From assembly GCA_951799425.1 (NCBI GenBank), contig OX637405.1, forward strand, positions 20,681,089 through 20,745,088: DNA of 64,000 nucleotides. Direction: 5' to 3'. Source of the stretch: Ilex aquifolium. Taxonomy: Eukaryota > Streptophyta > Magnoliopsida > Aquifoliales > Aquifoliaceae. Position numbers and translations under genes: made by a program. Positions 37,283-47,760 of this stretch are shown here, piece by piece. The notes below the pieces were generated by a model, which saw only the letters and a program-made list of their open reading frames with translations, did no database searches and had not been told where the DNA came from. Each line of letters starts with the position of its first letter. Within the stretch, counting starts at the first letter, position 1.

Positions 37283-37938
37283 GATGAGAATTGTGCATCA
37301 GATGATGAGGACGATGAAAAGGAAGATGAAGACGTTGATGGTAGTAGGGAAAACCACAAAGGAGGTGACCTTGAAGAGGAAGATGATGGAAGGCATGCAA
37401 GGATATTGCAAGAAATTACTGGCTTGCCCAGTGATGCTTTCGAAGGTAAAATTGAGCCTGTAATTTGTCTAGTCAATTTTTGTGTGTGTACTGATCGCTA
37501 AGTTTAAATATGGCACTTTCCTTTCAGTCATCTTGCCATTTTATTATAGGAAATTTATTTTAATTGTTGCGTATGAAGCATAGACATGGACACAATTTAC
37601 AGACAAAACAAGACATGGATACATGGCCACTGCTAGTCTTAGAATGTAGGACCTAAATAAGGCAATGACATGCTAGTGTCCTGTATTCATCTCTGTTACA
37701 ATGATTCATATGGAAAGCTGGTGTAGCTTTTGGAATAAGGTCAAATGCTCTATAGTAGAGTTTGTGACATAATTATTTATAGGCAATTTATTTTAGTCGC
37801 TGCGAATGAAACATAGAGATTGATGTCGGAGGATCCGAGTCAGATGATGCTGAGTTATCAGATGGCACGTTCATGGCGTTGAGATACCTTGAGTTAGAAG
37901 ATCAGCGCGGTCAGAAATCCAAATCTAAGAAGGGTTGA
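37283..37938 (+). pseudogene. UTP14-like fragment, array unit 8
   Basis: Acidic exon 37283-37445 is open (DENCASDDEDDEKEDEDVDG, RHARILQEITGLPSDAFEG). The variants ARIL and GAAGGTAAAATT are shared with unit 9. The acceptor of the terminal exon (from about 37829) is lost: TCG replaces CAG. Confidence 0.64.
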
Positions 37939-38255
37939 CGTTGTTTTGACCTTAACTTTTGATCCGTTTGGAGTATCGGGGTCCATAATATATCAAATCG
38001 AAACTCTCGACGAGCCCTAAAAGACTCATTATATTTTTTTTATCAATCGGAACTACTATCATATTCTGTATAGTTTCAATAAAATTGATTGGTGAATGGT
38101 CAAACAATTTAAACACTAAGTACTTGTCTGCAAAGTGGTCACCACATCCCATAATTTACACATTATCCCCTTATATCCTTATTATGTAAATTTCTGAGTG
38201 TAATGTCTGATGTTTTTACCAAGTTTTAGGATTTCTTGGAAGTAACATACAATTA

Positions 38256-38411
38256 AGGTTGATAATCAAACCGACCTACTAGAGCTCGACTCGGGTTCGG
38301 ATCGTTTCAGGCTCATTCACGATTGACTCGTTTTTTAAACGAGTTGAACTTAAACAATTTTTTATGCTCTCTTAAGCTCACGGGCTCGAGCCGTGTTCGA
38401 TTATCAGCCCT
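38256..38411. repeat. MITE carried by every array unit (unit 9 shown)
   Basis: A 156-bp element with imperfect terminal inverted repeats: AGGTTGATAATC at the left, and AGGGCTGATAATC as the reverse complement of the right. It is flanked by a direct duplication ACATACAATTA (11 bp), a length typical of Mutator-like insertions. The inside is rich in GAGCTCGACTCG/CTCGAGCC motifs. Other copies: 21064-21189 (truncated by Athila), 23030-23184, 24571-24726, 28511-28666, 30561-30716, 32588-32743, 34615-34770, 36236-36381, 40301-40456, 42346-42500, 44389-44544, 46408-46563. The same position in all units means it predates amplification. Confidence 0.75.
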
Positions 38412-38555
38412 ACATACAATTAGAGATTCAAAGAATATTTGCTCTTAGAAACATTTCTGAAAGAGACACCTTAAAAACAATAAATAAATAAATAAAGAGA
38501 AAAGCACCATAAATAAAGAATAAAATCAACAGAAAAATAAAGGAAAATTCAGTAC

Positions 38556-38926
38556 CATGGGCTTGTCATAGAACGGGAAGCCCTGCATTTGGTGAAACGC
38601 CTTGGTGGCGGAAGAAGCATCCTCGAAACCAACCCAAGCTTGTCCTTTGTGTTTGAGGGTTTTGAATGCTAAAACCTCCAATATCTTTCCAAATTGAGGG
38701 AACACCGCATTCAGCGATTTCTTCAACTCTACCATTTTCAGTCCAATTTCAGTCCCATAAAAATACATATAATTACGTGTTCAAGGCAAAAAGTTTCAAC
38801 AGAGACATCGGCGAGATAGAGAGAGCGGACAATACCTTCGAGCCTGACTTTCTCGTTGAGGTTCTTGATGTAAATAGTAATATTTGGAGGAATGTCACCG
38901 CCGGGGGTGGTAGTGATCTCTGCCAC
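38556..38926 (-). pseudogene. U1A: U1A fragment, array unit 9, both exons open
   Basis: Exon 1 (38926-38836): [28 protein letters not shown]. Exon 2 (38728-38556): [34 protein letters not shown]. Together they form a continuous RRM1 frame with standard splice borders. The proline in the FPQFG helix region is unusual. Confidence 0.88.
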
Positions 38927-39077
38927 CCTTTCTTTCTGTAAGAGAGTGAAAGCTTAACTCACACAACCGAAGGAGCTCCCACAGCGAGTCCCAGCGGCCG
39001 ATACGCAGAAACGAAAGCTTTTCCCTCCGATTAATTAGGCAGAACATATATTGTAGACGTAGACATCATTATTGGGT

Positions 39078-39168
39078 TGGGCTGGGCTGAACGGCTAAAG
39101 TCCACCGTCCAATTTAATTGAATGATGCTCCAGTCCACTAACTTACCAAGAGAATAGTCTAATGGGCC
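39078..39168. promoter_or_regulatory. Site II (TGGGCY) motifs of the U1A promoter, unit 9
   Basis: Two overlapping TGGGCT copies (39078-39083, 39083-39088) and one TGGGCC (39163-39168) lie 150-240 bp upstream of the U1A start. Equivalent motifs stand at the same place in most units. TGGGCY elements bind TCP factors and are common in promoters of ribonucleoprotein and translation genes, so the promoter of the source gene was copied with the exons. Activity is inferred. Confidence 0.5.
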
Positions 39169-39328
39169 TATCTGGTATCTATCCACCAAAGTCCACGATC
39201 CAACAGTGGATAAAGAATTCATTATTGATTAATATTTGCAACTGTCGATTATGGATGTTTGCCCTGTGATCTTAATATGTTAGTCCGAGTACACCTGCCG
39301 GTTCAATGTTGTTGTTTTCCTTTTATAG

Positions 39329-39984
39329 GTTGAGAATGTAGCATCAGATGATGAGGACGATGAAAAGGAAGATGAAAACATTGATGGTACTAGGGAAAAC
39401 CACAAAGGAGGTGACCTTGAAGAGGAAGATGATGGAAGGCATGCAAGGATATTGCAAGAAATCACTGGCTTGCCCAGTGATGCTTTCGAAGGTAAAATTG
39501 AGCCTGTAATTTGTCTAGTTAATTTTTGTGTGTGTACTGATCACTAAGTTTAATTATGGCACTTTCCTTTCAGTCATCTTGCCATTTTATTATAGGCAAT
39601 TTATTTTAATTGCTGCGTATGAAGCATAGACATGGACACAATTTACAGACGAAACAAGACATAGATACATGGACACTGCTAGTCTTAGAAAGTAGGACCC
39701 AAATAAGGCAATGACATGCTAGTGTCCTCTATTCATCTCTGTTACAGTGATTCATATGGAAAGCTGGTGTAGCTTTTGGAAGAAGGTCAAATGCTCTACA
39801 GTAGAGTTTGAGACATAATTATTTATAGGCAATTTATTTTATTCGCTGCGTATGAATCATAGACATTGATGCAAGAGGATCTGAGTCAGATGATGCTGAG
39901 TTATCAAATGGCATGTTGATGGCATTTAGATACCTTGAGTTAGAAGATTAGCGCGGTCAGAAATCCAAGTCTAAGAAGGGTTGA
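39329..39984 (+). pseudogene. UTP14-like fragment, array unit 9
   Basis: Acidic exon 39329-39491 is open (VENVASDDEDDEKEDENIDG). The acceptor of the terminal exon is changed from GCAGGAGG to GCAAGAGG, which moves the AG by one base and would throw the terminal exon out of frame. Units 10 and 11 share this change. Confidence 0.64.
39591..39870 (+). repeat. Direct repeat inside each unit (unit 9 shown)
   Basis: A segment of about 45 bp beginning TATAGGCAATTTATTTTA and continuing through GCTGCGTATGAA and CATAGACAT occurs twice, at 39591-39634 and about 39825-39868. About 190 bp separates the two. The second copy runs into the terminal-exon acceptor. Both copies occur in most units. Confidence 0.8.
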
Positions 39985-40600
39985 CGCTGTTTTGACCAAA
40001 ACTTTTGATCCGTGTGGAGTTTCGGGGCTCATAATATATCTAATCGAAGCTCTCGACGAGGCCTAAAAGACTCACCATATTTTTTTTTTCAATCGGAACT
40101 ACTATCATATTCTGTATAGTTTCCATAAACTTGATTGGTGAATGGTCAAACAATTTAAACTTAAGTACTTGTCTACAAAGTGGTCATCACATCCCATAAT
40201 TTACATATTATCCCCATATATCCTTATTATGTAAATTTCTGAGCATCATGTCTAATGTTTTTACCAAGTTTTGGGATTTCTTGGAAGTAACATACAATTA
40301 AGGTGGATAATTAAACCGAGCTACTAAAGCTCGACTCGGATTCAGATTGTTTCAAGCTCATTCACGATCGACTCGTTTTCTAAACGAGCTGGACTTAAAC
40401 AATTTTTTATGCTCTCTTAAGCTCACAGGCTCGACCCGTGTTCGATTATCAGCCCTACATACAATTAGAGATTCAACGAATATTTGCTCTTAGAAACTGC
40501 TCTGAATGAGACACCTTAAAAACAATAAATAAATAAATAAAGGGAAAAGCACCATAAATTAAGAACAAAATCAACAGAAAAATAAAGAAACATTCAGTAC

Positions 40601-40971
40601 CATGGGTTTGTCATAGAAAAGGAAGCCCTACATCTGGCGAAACGCCTTGGTGGCGGAAGATGCGTCCTCGAAAATAACCCAAGCTTGACCATTGTGTTTG
40701 AGGGTTTTGAATGCTAAAACCTCCAATATCTTTCCAAATTGAGAGAACACCGCATTCAACGATTTCTTTAACTCTACAATTTTTAGTCCAATTTCAGTCC
40801 CATACAAATAACTATAATTCTGTGTTCTTGGCAAAAAGTTTCAGCAGAGACATCGGCGAGATAGAGAGAGCGGACAATACTTTCGAGCTTGACTTTCTCG
40901 TTGAGGTTATTGATGTAAATAGTCATATTTGGAGGAATGTCACCGTCGGGGGTGGTAGTGATCTCTGCCAT
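40601..40971 (-). pseudogene. U1A: U1A fragment, array unit 10
   Basis: Exon 1 (40971-40881) is open (MAEITTTPDGDIPPN). Exon 2 (40773-40601) has a TAG at the glutamine after RQM, before GFPFYDKPM. Unit 11 carries exactly the same stop. Confidence 0.87.
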
Positions 40972-41373
40972 CGCTTCTCTCTATAAGAGAGTGAAAGCTA
41001 AACTCACACAATCGAAGGAGCTCCCACAGCGAGTCCCAGAGCTCGATACACAAAAATGAAAGCTTTTCCCTCTGATTAATTAGGTAGAACATGTATTGTA
41101 GACGTAGACATCATTATTGGGTTGGGCTTGGCTGAACGACAAAAGTCCACGGTCCAATTTAATTGAATGATGGTCCAGTCCACTAACTTACCAAGAGAAT
41201 AGTCTAACGGGCCTATCCGGTATCTATCCACAAAAGTCCACGATCCAGCAGTGGATAAAGAATTCATTATTGATTAATATTTGCAACTGTCGATTACGGA
41301 TGTTTGCCCAGTGATCTTAATATGTTAGTTCGAGTACACCTGCCAGTTCAATGTTGTTATTTTCCTTTTATAG

Positions 41374-42029
41374 GTTGAGAATGTAGCATCAGATGATGAG
41401 GACGATGAAAACGAAGATGAAGACGTTGATGGTACTAGGGAAAACCACAAAGGAGGTGACCTTGAAGAAGAAGATGATGGAAGGCATGCAAGGATGTTGC
41501 AAGAAATCACTGGCTTGCACTGTGATGCTTTTGAAGGTGACATTGAGCCTGTAATTTGTCTAGTCGATTTTTGTGTGTGTGCTGATCACTAAGTTTAAAT
41601 ATGGCACTTTCCTTTCAGTCATCTTGCCATTTTATTATAGGCAATTTATTTTAATTGCTACGTATGAAGCATAGACATGGACACAATTTATAGACGAAAC
41701 AAGACATGCATACATGGACACTGCCAGTCTTAGAATGTAGGACCCAAATAAGGCAATGACATGCTAGTGTCTTGTATTCATCTCTGTTACAGTGATTCAT
41801 ATGGAAAGCTGGTGTAGCTTTTGGAAGAAGGTCAAATTCTATACAGTAGAGCTTGAGACATAATTATTCATAGGCAATTTATTTTAATCGCTGCGTATGA
41901 AGCGTAGACATTGATGCAAGAGGATCCGAATCAGATGATTCTGAGTTATTAGATGGCACGTTGATGGCATAGAGATACCTTGATTTAGAAGATCAGCGTG
42001 ATCATAAATCCAAGTCTAAGAAGGGTTGA
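41374..42029 (+). pseudogene. UTP14-like fragment, array unit 10
   Basis: Acidic exon 41374-41536 is open (VENVASDDEDDENEDEDVDG, LHCDAFEG) and shares the first-codon change to valine with unit 9. The terminal exon (from about 41921) has the shifted GCAAG acceptor. Confidence 0.64.
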
Positions 42030-42645
42030 CGTTGTTTTGACTATAACTTTTGTTCCATTTGGAGTTTCGGGGCCCATAATATATCAAATCGAAGCTCTCG
42101 ACGAGCCCTAAAAGTCTCACTATATTTTTTTTTATCAATCAGAACTACTATCATATTCTGTATAGTGTCCATAAAATTGATTGGTGAATGGTCAAACAAT
42201 TTTAACTCAAGTACTTGCTTGCAAAGTGGTCATCACATCCCATAATTTACACATTATTCTCATACATCCTTATTATGTAAATTTTTGAGTGTCAAGTCTG
42301 ATTTTTTACCAGGTTTTAGGATTTCACGAAAGTAACTTACAATTAAGGTTGATAATCAAACCGAGATACAAGAGCTCGACTCGAGTTCGGATCGTTTTAA
42401 ACTCATTCACGATCGACTCGTTTTCTAAATGAGCTGAATTTAAACTATTTTTTATGCTCTCTTAAGCTCACGGGCTCGAGCTGTGTTCGATTATCAGCCT
42501 AATATACAATTAGAGATTCAAAGAATATTTGTTCTTAGAAACTGTTCTGAAAGAGACACCTAAAAAACAAAAAATAAATAAATAAAGAGAAAAGCACCAT
42601 AAATAAAGAACAAAATCAACAGAAAAATGAAGAAAAATTCAGTAC

Positions 42646-43016
42646 CATGGGCTTGTCATAGAAAGAGAAGCCCTACATCTGGCGAAGCGCCATGGTGGCG
42701 GAAGATGCGTCCTCAAATATAACCCAAGCTTGACCTTTGTGTTTGAGGGTTTTGAATGCTAAAACCTCCAATATCTTTCCAAATTGAGATAACACCGCAT
42801 TCAGCGATTTCTTCAACTCTACAATTTTCAGTCCAATTTCAGTCTCATACAAATACATATAATTACGTGTTCTAGGCAAAAAAATTCTGCAGAGACATCA
42901 GCGAGATAGAGAGAGCGGACAATACCTTTGAGCTTGACTTTCTCATTGAGGTTGTTGATGTAAATAGTCATATTTGGAGGAATGTCACCGCCAGGGGTGG
43001 TAGTGATCTCTGTCAT
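42646..43016 (-). pseudogene. U1A: U1A fragment, array unit 11
   Basis: Exon 1 (43016-42926) is open ([28 protein letters not shown]). Exon 2 (42818-42646) has the RQM-TAG stop shared with unit 10 and reads NAVLSQFG where other units read NAVFSQFG. Confidence 0.87.
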
Positions 43017-43418
43017 CGCTTCTCTCTATAAGAGAGTGAAAGCTTAACTCACACAATCGAAAGAGCTCCATTTGCGAGTCCCAGTGGCCGATACACAAAA
43101 ACAAAAGCTTTTTCCTCTGATTAATTAGGCAGAACATGTATAGTAGACATAAACATCATTATTGGGTTGGGCTGGGTTGAACGACAAAAGTCCACGGTCC
43201 AATTTAATGGAATGATGGTCCAGTCCACTAACTTACCAAGAGAATAGTCTAATGGGCCTATCCTGTATCTATCCACAAAATTCAACGATCCAGCAGTGGA
43301 TAAAGTTTTCATTATTGATTAATATTTGCAACTGTCGATTACGGATGTTTGCCCTGTGATCTTAATATGTTAGTCCGAGTACAACTGCCAGTTTAATGTT
43401 GTTATTTTCCTTATATAG

Positions 43419-44072
43419 GATGTGAATGTAGCATCAGATGATGAGGACGATGAAAACAAAGATGAAGACATTGATGGTACTAGGGAAAACCACAAAGGAG
43501 GTGACCTTGAAGAAGAAGCTGATGGAAGGCATGCAAGGATGTTGCAAGAAATCACTAGCTTGCCCAGTGATGCTTTTGAAGGTAACATTGATCCTGTAAT
43601 TTGTCTAGTCGATTTTTGTGTGTTCTGATCACTAAGTTTAAATATGGAACTTTCCTTTCAGTCATCTTGCCATTTTATTCTAGGCAATTTATTTTAATTG
43701 CTACGTATGAAGCACAGATATGGACACAATTTACAGATGAAACAAGACATGGATACATGGACACTGCTAGTCTTAGAAAGTAGGACCCAAATAAGGCAAT
43801 GACATGATAGTGTCCTGTATTCATCTATGTTTTAGTGATTCATATGGAAAGCTGGTGTAGCTTTTGGAAGAAGGTCAAATGCTCTATACTAGAGTTTGAG
43901 ACATAATTAGTTATAGGCAATTTATTTTATTCACTGCGTATGAATCATAGACATTGATGCAAGAAGATCCGAGTCAGATGATACTGAGTTATCAGATGGC
44001 ACGTTGATGGCGTTGAGATACCTTGAGTTAGAAGATCAGTGCGGTCAGAAATCCAAGTCTAAGAAGGGTTGA
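43419..44072 (+). pseudogene. UTP14-like fragment, array unit 11
   Basis: Acidic exon 43419-43581 is open (DVNVASDDEDDENKDEDIDG, EEEADGRHARML). The terminal exon (from about 43964) has the shifted GCAAG acceptor of units 9 and 10. Confidence 0.64.
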
Positions 44073-44690
44073 CGCTATTTGGACCAAAACTTTTGATCCG
44101 TTTAGAGTTTCGGGGCTCATAATATATCTAATCGAAGGTCTCGACGAGCCCAAAAAGACTCACCATATTTTTTTTACCAATCGGAACTACTATCATATTC
44201 TGTATAGTGTCCATAAAATTGATTGGTGAATGGTCAAACAATTTTAACTCAAGTACTTGTCTGCAAAGTGGTCATCACATCCCATAAGTTACACATTATT
44301 CTCATATATCCTTATTATGTAAATTTTTGAGTGTCATGTCTGATTTTTTAACCAAGTTTTAGGATTTCTTGGAAGTAACATACAATTAAGGTTGATAATC
44401 AAACCGAGCTACTAGAGCTCAACTCGAGTTCGGATCGTTTTAGGCTCATTCACAATTGACTCATTTTCTAAATGAGTTGAACTTAAATAATTTTTTATGC
44501 TCTCTTAAGCTCACGAGCTCGAGCCATGTTCGATTATCAGCCCTACATATAATTAGAGATTCAAAGAATATTTGTTCTTAGAAACTGTTCTGAAAGAGAC
44601 ACCTTAAAAATAATAAATAAAGACAAAAGCACCATAAATAAAGAACAAAATCAACAGAAAAATATAGAAAAATTCAGTACCATGGGCTTG

Positions 44691-45042
44691 TCATAGAAAG
44701 GGAAGCCCTGTATCTGGCGAAGCACCTTGGTGGCGGAAAAAGGGTCCTCAAAAACAACCCAAGCTTGACCTTTGTGTTTGAGGGTTTTGAGTGCAAAAAC
44801 CTCCAATATCTTTCCAAATTGAGAGAACACTGCATTTAGCGATTTCTTCAACTCTACAATTTTCAGTCCAATTTCAGTCCCACACAAATTACGAGTTCTA
44901 GGCTTAAAGTTTTAGTAGGGACATCGGCGAGATAAAGGGAGTGGACAATACCTTCGAGCTTGACATTCTCGTAGAGGTTGTTGATGTAAATAGTCATATT
45001 TGGAGGAATGTCACCACCGGATGTGGTAGTGATCTATGTCAT
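44691..45042 (-). pseudogene. U1A: U1A fragment, array unit 12
   Basis: Exon 1 (45042-44952) has a TAG at codon 3 (MT-stop-ITTT) and reads NLYENVKLE. Exon 2 (44863-44691) is open ([34 protein letters not shown]). The intron is 88 nt, shortened by loss of about 20 nt. Confidence 0.87.
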
Positions 45043-45435
45043 CGCTTCTCTCTGTAAGAGAGAGAAAGCTGAACTCACACAATCGAAGGAGCTCCCTTTG
45101 CGAGTCCCAGAGGCCGATACACAAAAACGAAAGCTTGTCCCTCTGATTAATTTGGCAGAACATGTATTGTAGACGTAGACATCATTATTTGGTTGGGCTG
45201 GGCTGAATGACAAAAGTCCACGGTCCAATTTAATTGAATGATGGTCCAGTCCGCCAACTTACCAAGAAAATAGTCTAATGGGCCTAACCGGTATCTATCC
45301 ACAAAAGTCCACGATCCAACAATGGATAAGAGTGATTAATATTTGCAACTGTCGATTACGGATGTTTACCCTGTGATCTTAATATGTTAGTCCTATTACA
45401 CCTGCCGGTTCAATGTTGTTATTTTCATTTTATAG

Positions 45436-46091
45436 GATGAGAATGTAGCATCATATGATGAAGACGTTGAAAACGAAGATGAGGACGTAGATGGTACTAG
45501 GGAAAACCACAAAGGAGGTGACCTTGAAGAGGAAGATGATGGAAGGCATGCAAGGATGTTGCAAGAAATCACTAGCTTTCCCAGTGAAGCTTTTGAAGGT
45601 AACATTGAGCCTGTAATTTGTCTAGTACATTTTTGTATGTGTTCTGATCACTAAGTTTGAATATGACACTTTCCCTTCAATCGTCTTGCCATTTTATTAT
45701 AGGCAATTTATTTTAATTGCTGCGTATGAAGCATAAACATGGACACAATTTACAAACGAAATAAAACATGGATACATGGACACTGCTAGTCTTAGAAAGT
45801 TGGACCCAAATAAGGCAATGACATGCTAGTGTCCTGTATTCATCTCTGTTAGAGTGATTCATATGGAAAGCTAGTGTAGCTTTTGGAAGAAGGTCAAATG
45901 CTCTACAGTAGAGTTTGAGACATAATTATTTACAGGAAATTTATTTTAATCGCTGTGTATGAAGCATAGACATTGATGCAGGAGGATTGGAGTCAGATGA
46001 TGCTGAGTTATCAGATGGTACGTTGATGGCATTGAGATACCTTGAGTTAGAAGATCTGCGCGGTCAGAAATCCAAGTCTAAGAAGGGTTGA
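45436..46091 (+). pseudogene. UTP14-like fragment, array unit 12
   Basis: Acidic exon 45436-45598 is open (DENVASYDEDVENEDEDVDG, FPSEAFEG) and nearly identical to unit 1, 23 kb away. Terminal exon 45982-46091 is open (GLESDDAELSDGTLMALRYL) with a normal GCAG acceptor. Confidence 0.65.
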
Positions 46092-46699
46092 CGCTATTTG
46101 GACCATAACTTTTGATCCGTTTGGAGTTTCGGGGCCCATAATATATCAAATCGAAGCTCTCGACGAGCCCTAAAAGACTTACTTTAATTTTTTTATTAAT
46201 CAAAACTACTATCATATTCTGTATAGTTTCCATGAAATTAATTGGTGAATGGTTAGACAATTTAAACTCAAGTATTTGTCAGTAAAGTGGTCATCACATC
46301 CCATAATTTACACATTATCCCCATATATCCTTATTATGTAAATTTCTAAGTGTCATGTCTAATGTTTTTACCAAGTTTTAGGATTTCTTGGAAGTAACAT
46401 ACAATTAAGGTTGATAATCAAACCGAGCTACTAGAGCTCGACTCGGGTTCAGATCGTTTTATGTTCATTCACGATCGACTCGTTTTCTAAACGAGCTGAG
46501 CTTAAACAATTTTTTCTGCTCTCTTTAGCTCATAGGCTCAAGCCGTGTTCGATTACCAGCCCTACATACAATTAAAGATTCAAAGAATATTTGTTCTTAG
46601 AAACTATTCTGAAAGAGACACCTTAAAAACAATAAATAAAGCGAAAAACACCATAAATAAGGAACAAAATCAATAGAAAAATAAAGAAAAATTCAGTAC

Positions 46700-47062
46700 C
46701 ATGGGCTTGTCATTGAAAGGGAAGCCCTGCATCTGGCGAAGCGCCTTGGTGGCGAAAGATGCGTCCTGGAAAACAACCCAAGCTTGACCTTTGTGTGTTG
46801 AGGGTTTTGAATGCTAAAACCTCCAATATCTTTCCAAATTGAGAGAACACCGCATTCATCGATTTCTTCAACTCTACAATTTTCAGTCCCATACAAATAC
46901 GTATAATTACGTGGTCTAGGCTAAAAGTTTCAATAGGGACATCGGCGAGATAGAGAGAGAGCGAACAATACCTTCGAGCTTGAATTTCTCGTTGAGGTTG
47001 TTGATGTAAACAGTCATATTTGGAGGAATGTCACCGCCGGGGGTGGTAGTGATCTCTGTCAT
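46700..47062 (-). pseudogene. U1A: U1A fragment, array unit 13
   Basis: Exon 1 (47062-46972) is open ([28 protein letters not shown]). Exon 2 (46873-46700) has one extra base within KTLKHKGQ, which shifts the frame. Confidence 0.87.
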
Positions 47063-47464
47063 CGCTTCTCTCTATAAGAGAGTGAAAGCTAAACTCACAC
47101 AATCGAAAGAGCTCCAACTGCGACTCCCATCGGCAGATACATAGAAACGAAAGCTTTTCCCTCTAATTAATTAGGCAGAACATGTGTTGTAGACTTAGAC
47201 ATCATTATTGGGATGGGCTGGGTTGAACGACAAAAGTCCACAATCCAATTTAATTGAATGATGGTTCGGTCCATTAACTTACCAAGAGAATAGTCTAATG
47301 GGCCTATCCGGTGTCTATCCACAAAAGTCCACGATCCAGCAGTGGATAAAGATTTCATTATTGATTAATATTTGCAACTGTCGATTACGGATGTTTATCC
47401 TGTGATCTTAATATGTTAGTCCGAGTACACATGCCGGTTCAATGTTGTTATTTTCCTTTTATAG

Positions 47465-47627
47465 GATGAGAATGTAGCATCAGATGATGAGGACGATGGA
47501 AACAAAGATGAAGACGTTGATGGTACTAGGGAAAACCACAAAGGAGGTGACCTTGAAGAGGAAGATGATGAAAGGCATGCAAGGATGTTGCAAGAAATCA
47601 CTGGCTTGCCCAGTGATGCTTTTGAAG
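47465..47627 (+). pseudogene. UTP14-like acidic exon, array unit 13 (last unit)
   Basis: Open exon (DENVASDDEDDGNKDEDVDG, RHARMLQEITGLPSDAFEG) with its acceptor and donor. The unit is cut 80 bp downstream, at 47707, where array sequence ends in CCTTTCAG and unrelated sequence begins. No terminal exon. Confidence 0.65.
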
Positions 47628-47707
47628 GTAACATTGAGCCTATAATTTGTCTAGTCGATTTTTGTGTGTTTTGATCACTAAGTTTAAATATGGCACTTTC
47701 CTTTCAG

Positions 47708-47760
47708 CTAATAAAATCATAACTTAAAAAATCCATGTGCAAAGCACGTGTGCATGATTT
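47708..47760. other. Array right border and chromovirus insertion site
   Basis: 53 bp of non-array sequence with a small inverted repeat (GTGCAAAGCAC). It ends GATTT, the left copy of the target duplication; the right copy is at 56064-56068. Sequence after 56068 continues this locus. Confidence 0.75.

Larger units (their letters stand above)
21064..47707. repeat. Tandem array of thirteen ~2.04-kb chimeric gene-fragment units
   Basis: Head-to-tail units, taking the MITE start as origin: 21064 (truncated), 23030, 24571, 28511, 30561, 32588, 34615, 36236, 38256, 40301, 42346, 44389 and 46408 (truncated at 47707). Full units are 2019-2050 bp. Units 2 (1541 bp) and 7 (1621 bp) have internal deletions, and unit 3 holds a solo LTR. 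Order within a unit: MITE; U1A exon 2 then exon 1 (minus); U1A promoter with TGGGCY motifs; UTP14-like exon (plus); intron-like sequence with an internal direct repeat; short terminal exon (plus); AT-rich tail. The units are similar but clearly diverged by substitutions and small indels. Whether the unit came from a native gene pair or a gene-capturing transposon is not resolved. Confidence 0.93.

Noticed and set aside
22568..46260. Recurring minus-strand frame starting MFNHSPINFMETIQN
   Set aside because: It lies antisense over the AT-rich region after the terminal exon, and is broken or reworded between units.
22038..47634. Recurring minus-strand ser-rich frame (LACLPSSSSSRSPPLWFSLVP) in many units
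   Set aside because: It is the antisense of the acidic GAT/GAG/GAA-rich exon; the sense strand has splice borders and the recognisable protein.
21064..47707. Array considered as centromeric-type satellite DNA
   Set aside because: The units contain exons with splice sites and a promoter and are far longer and more diverged than usual satellite monomers.
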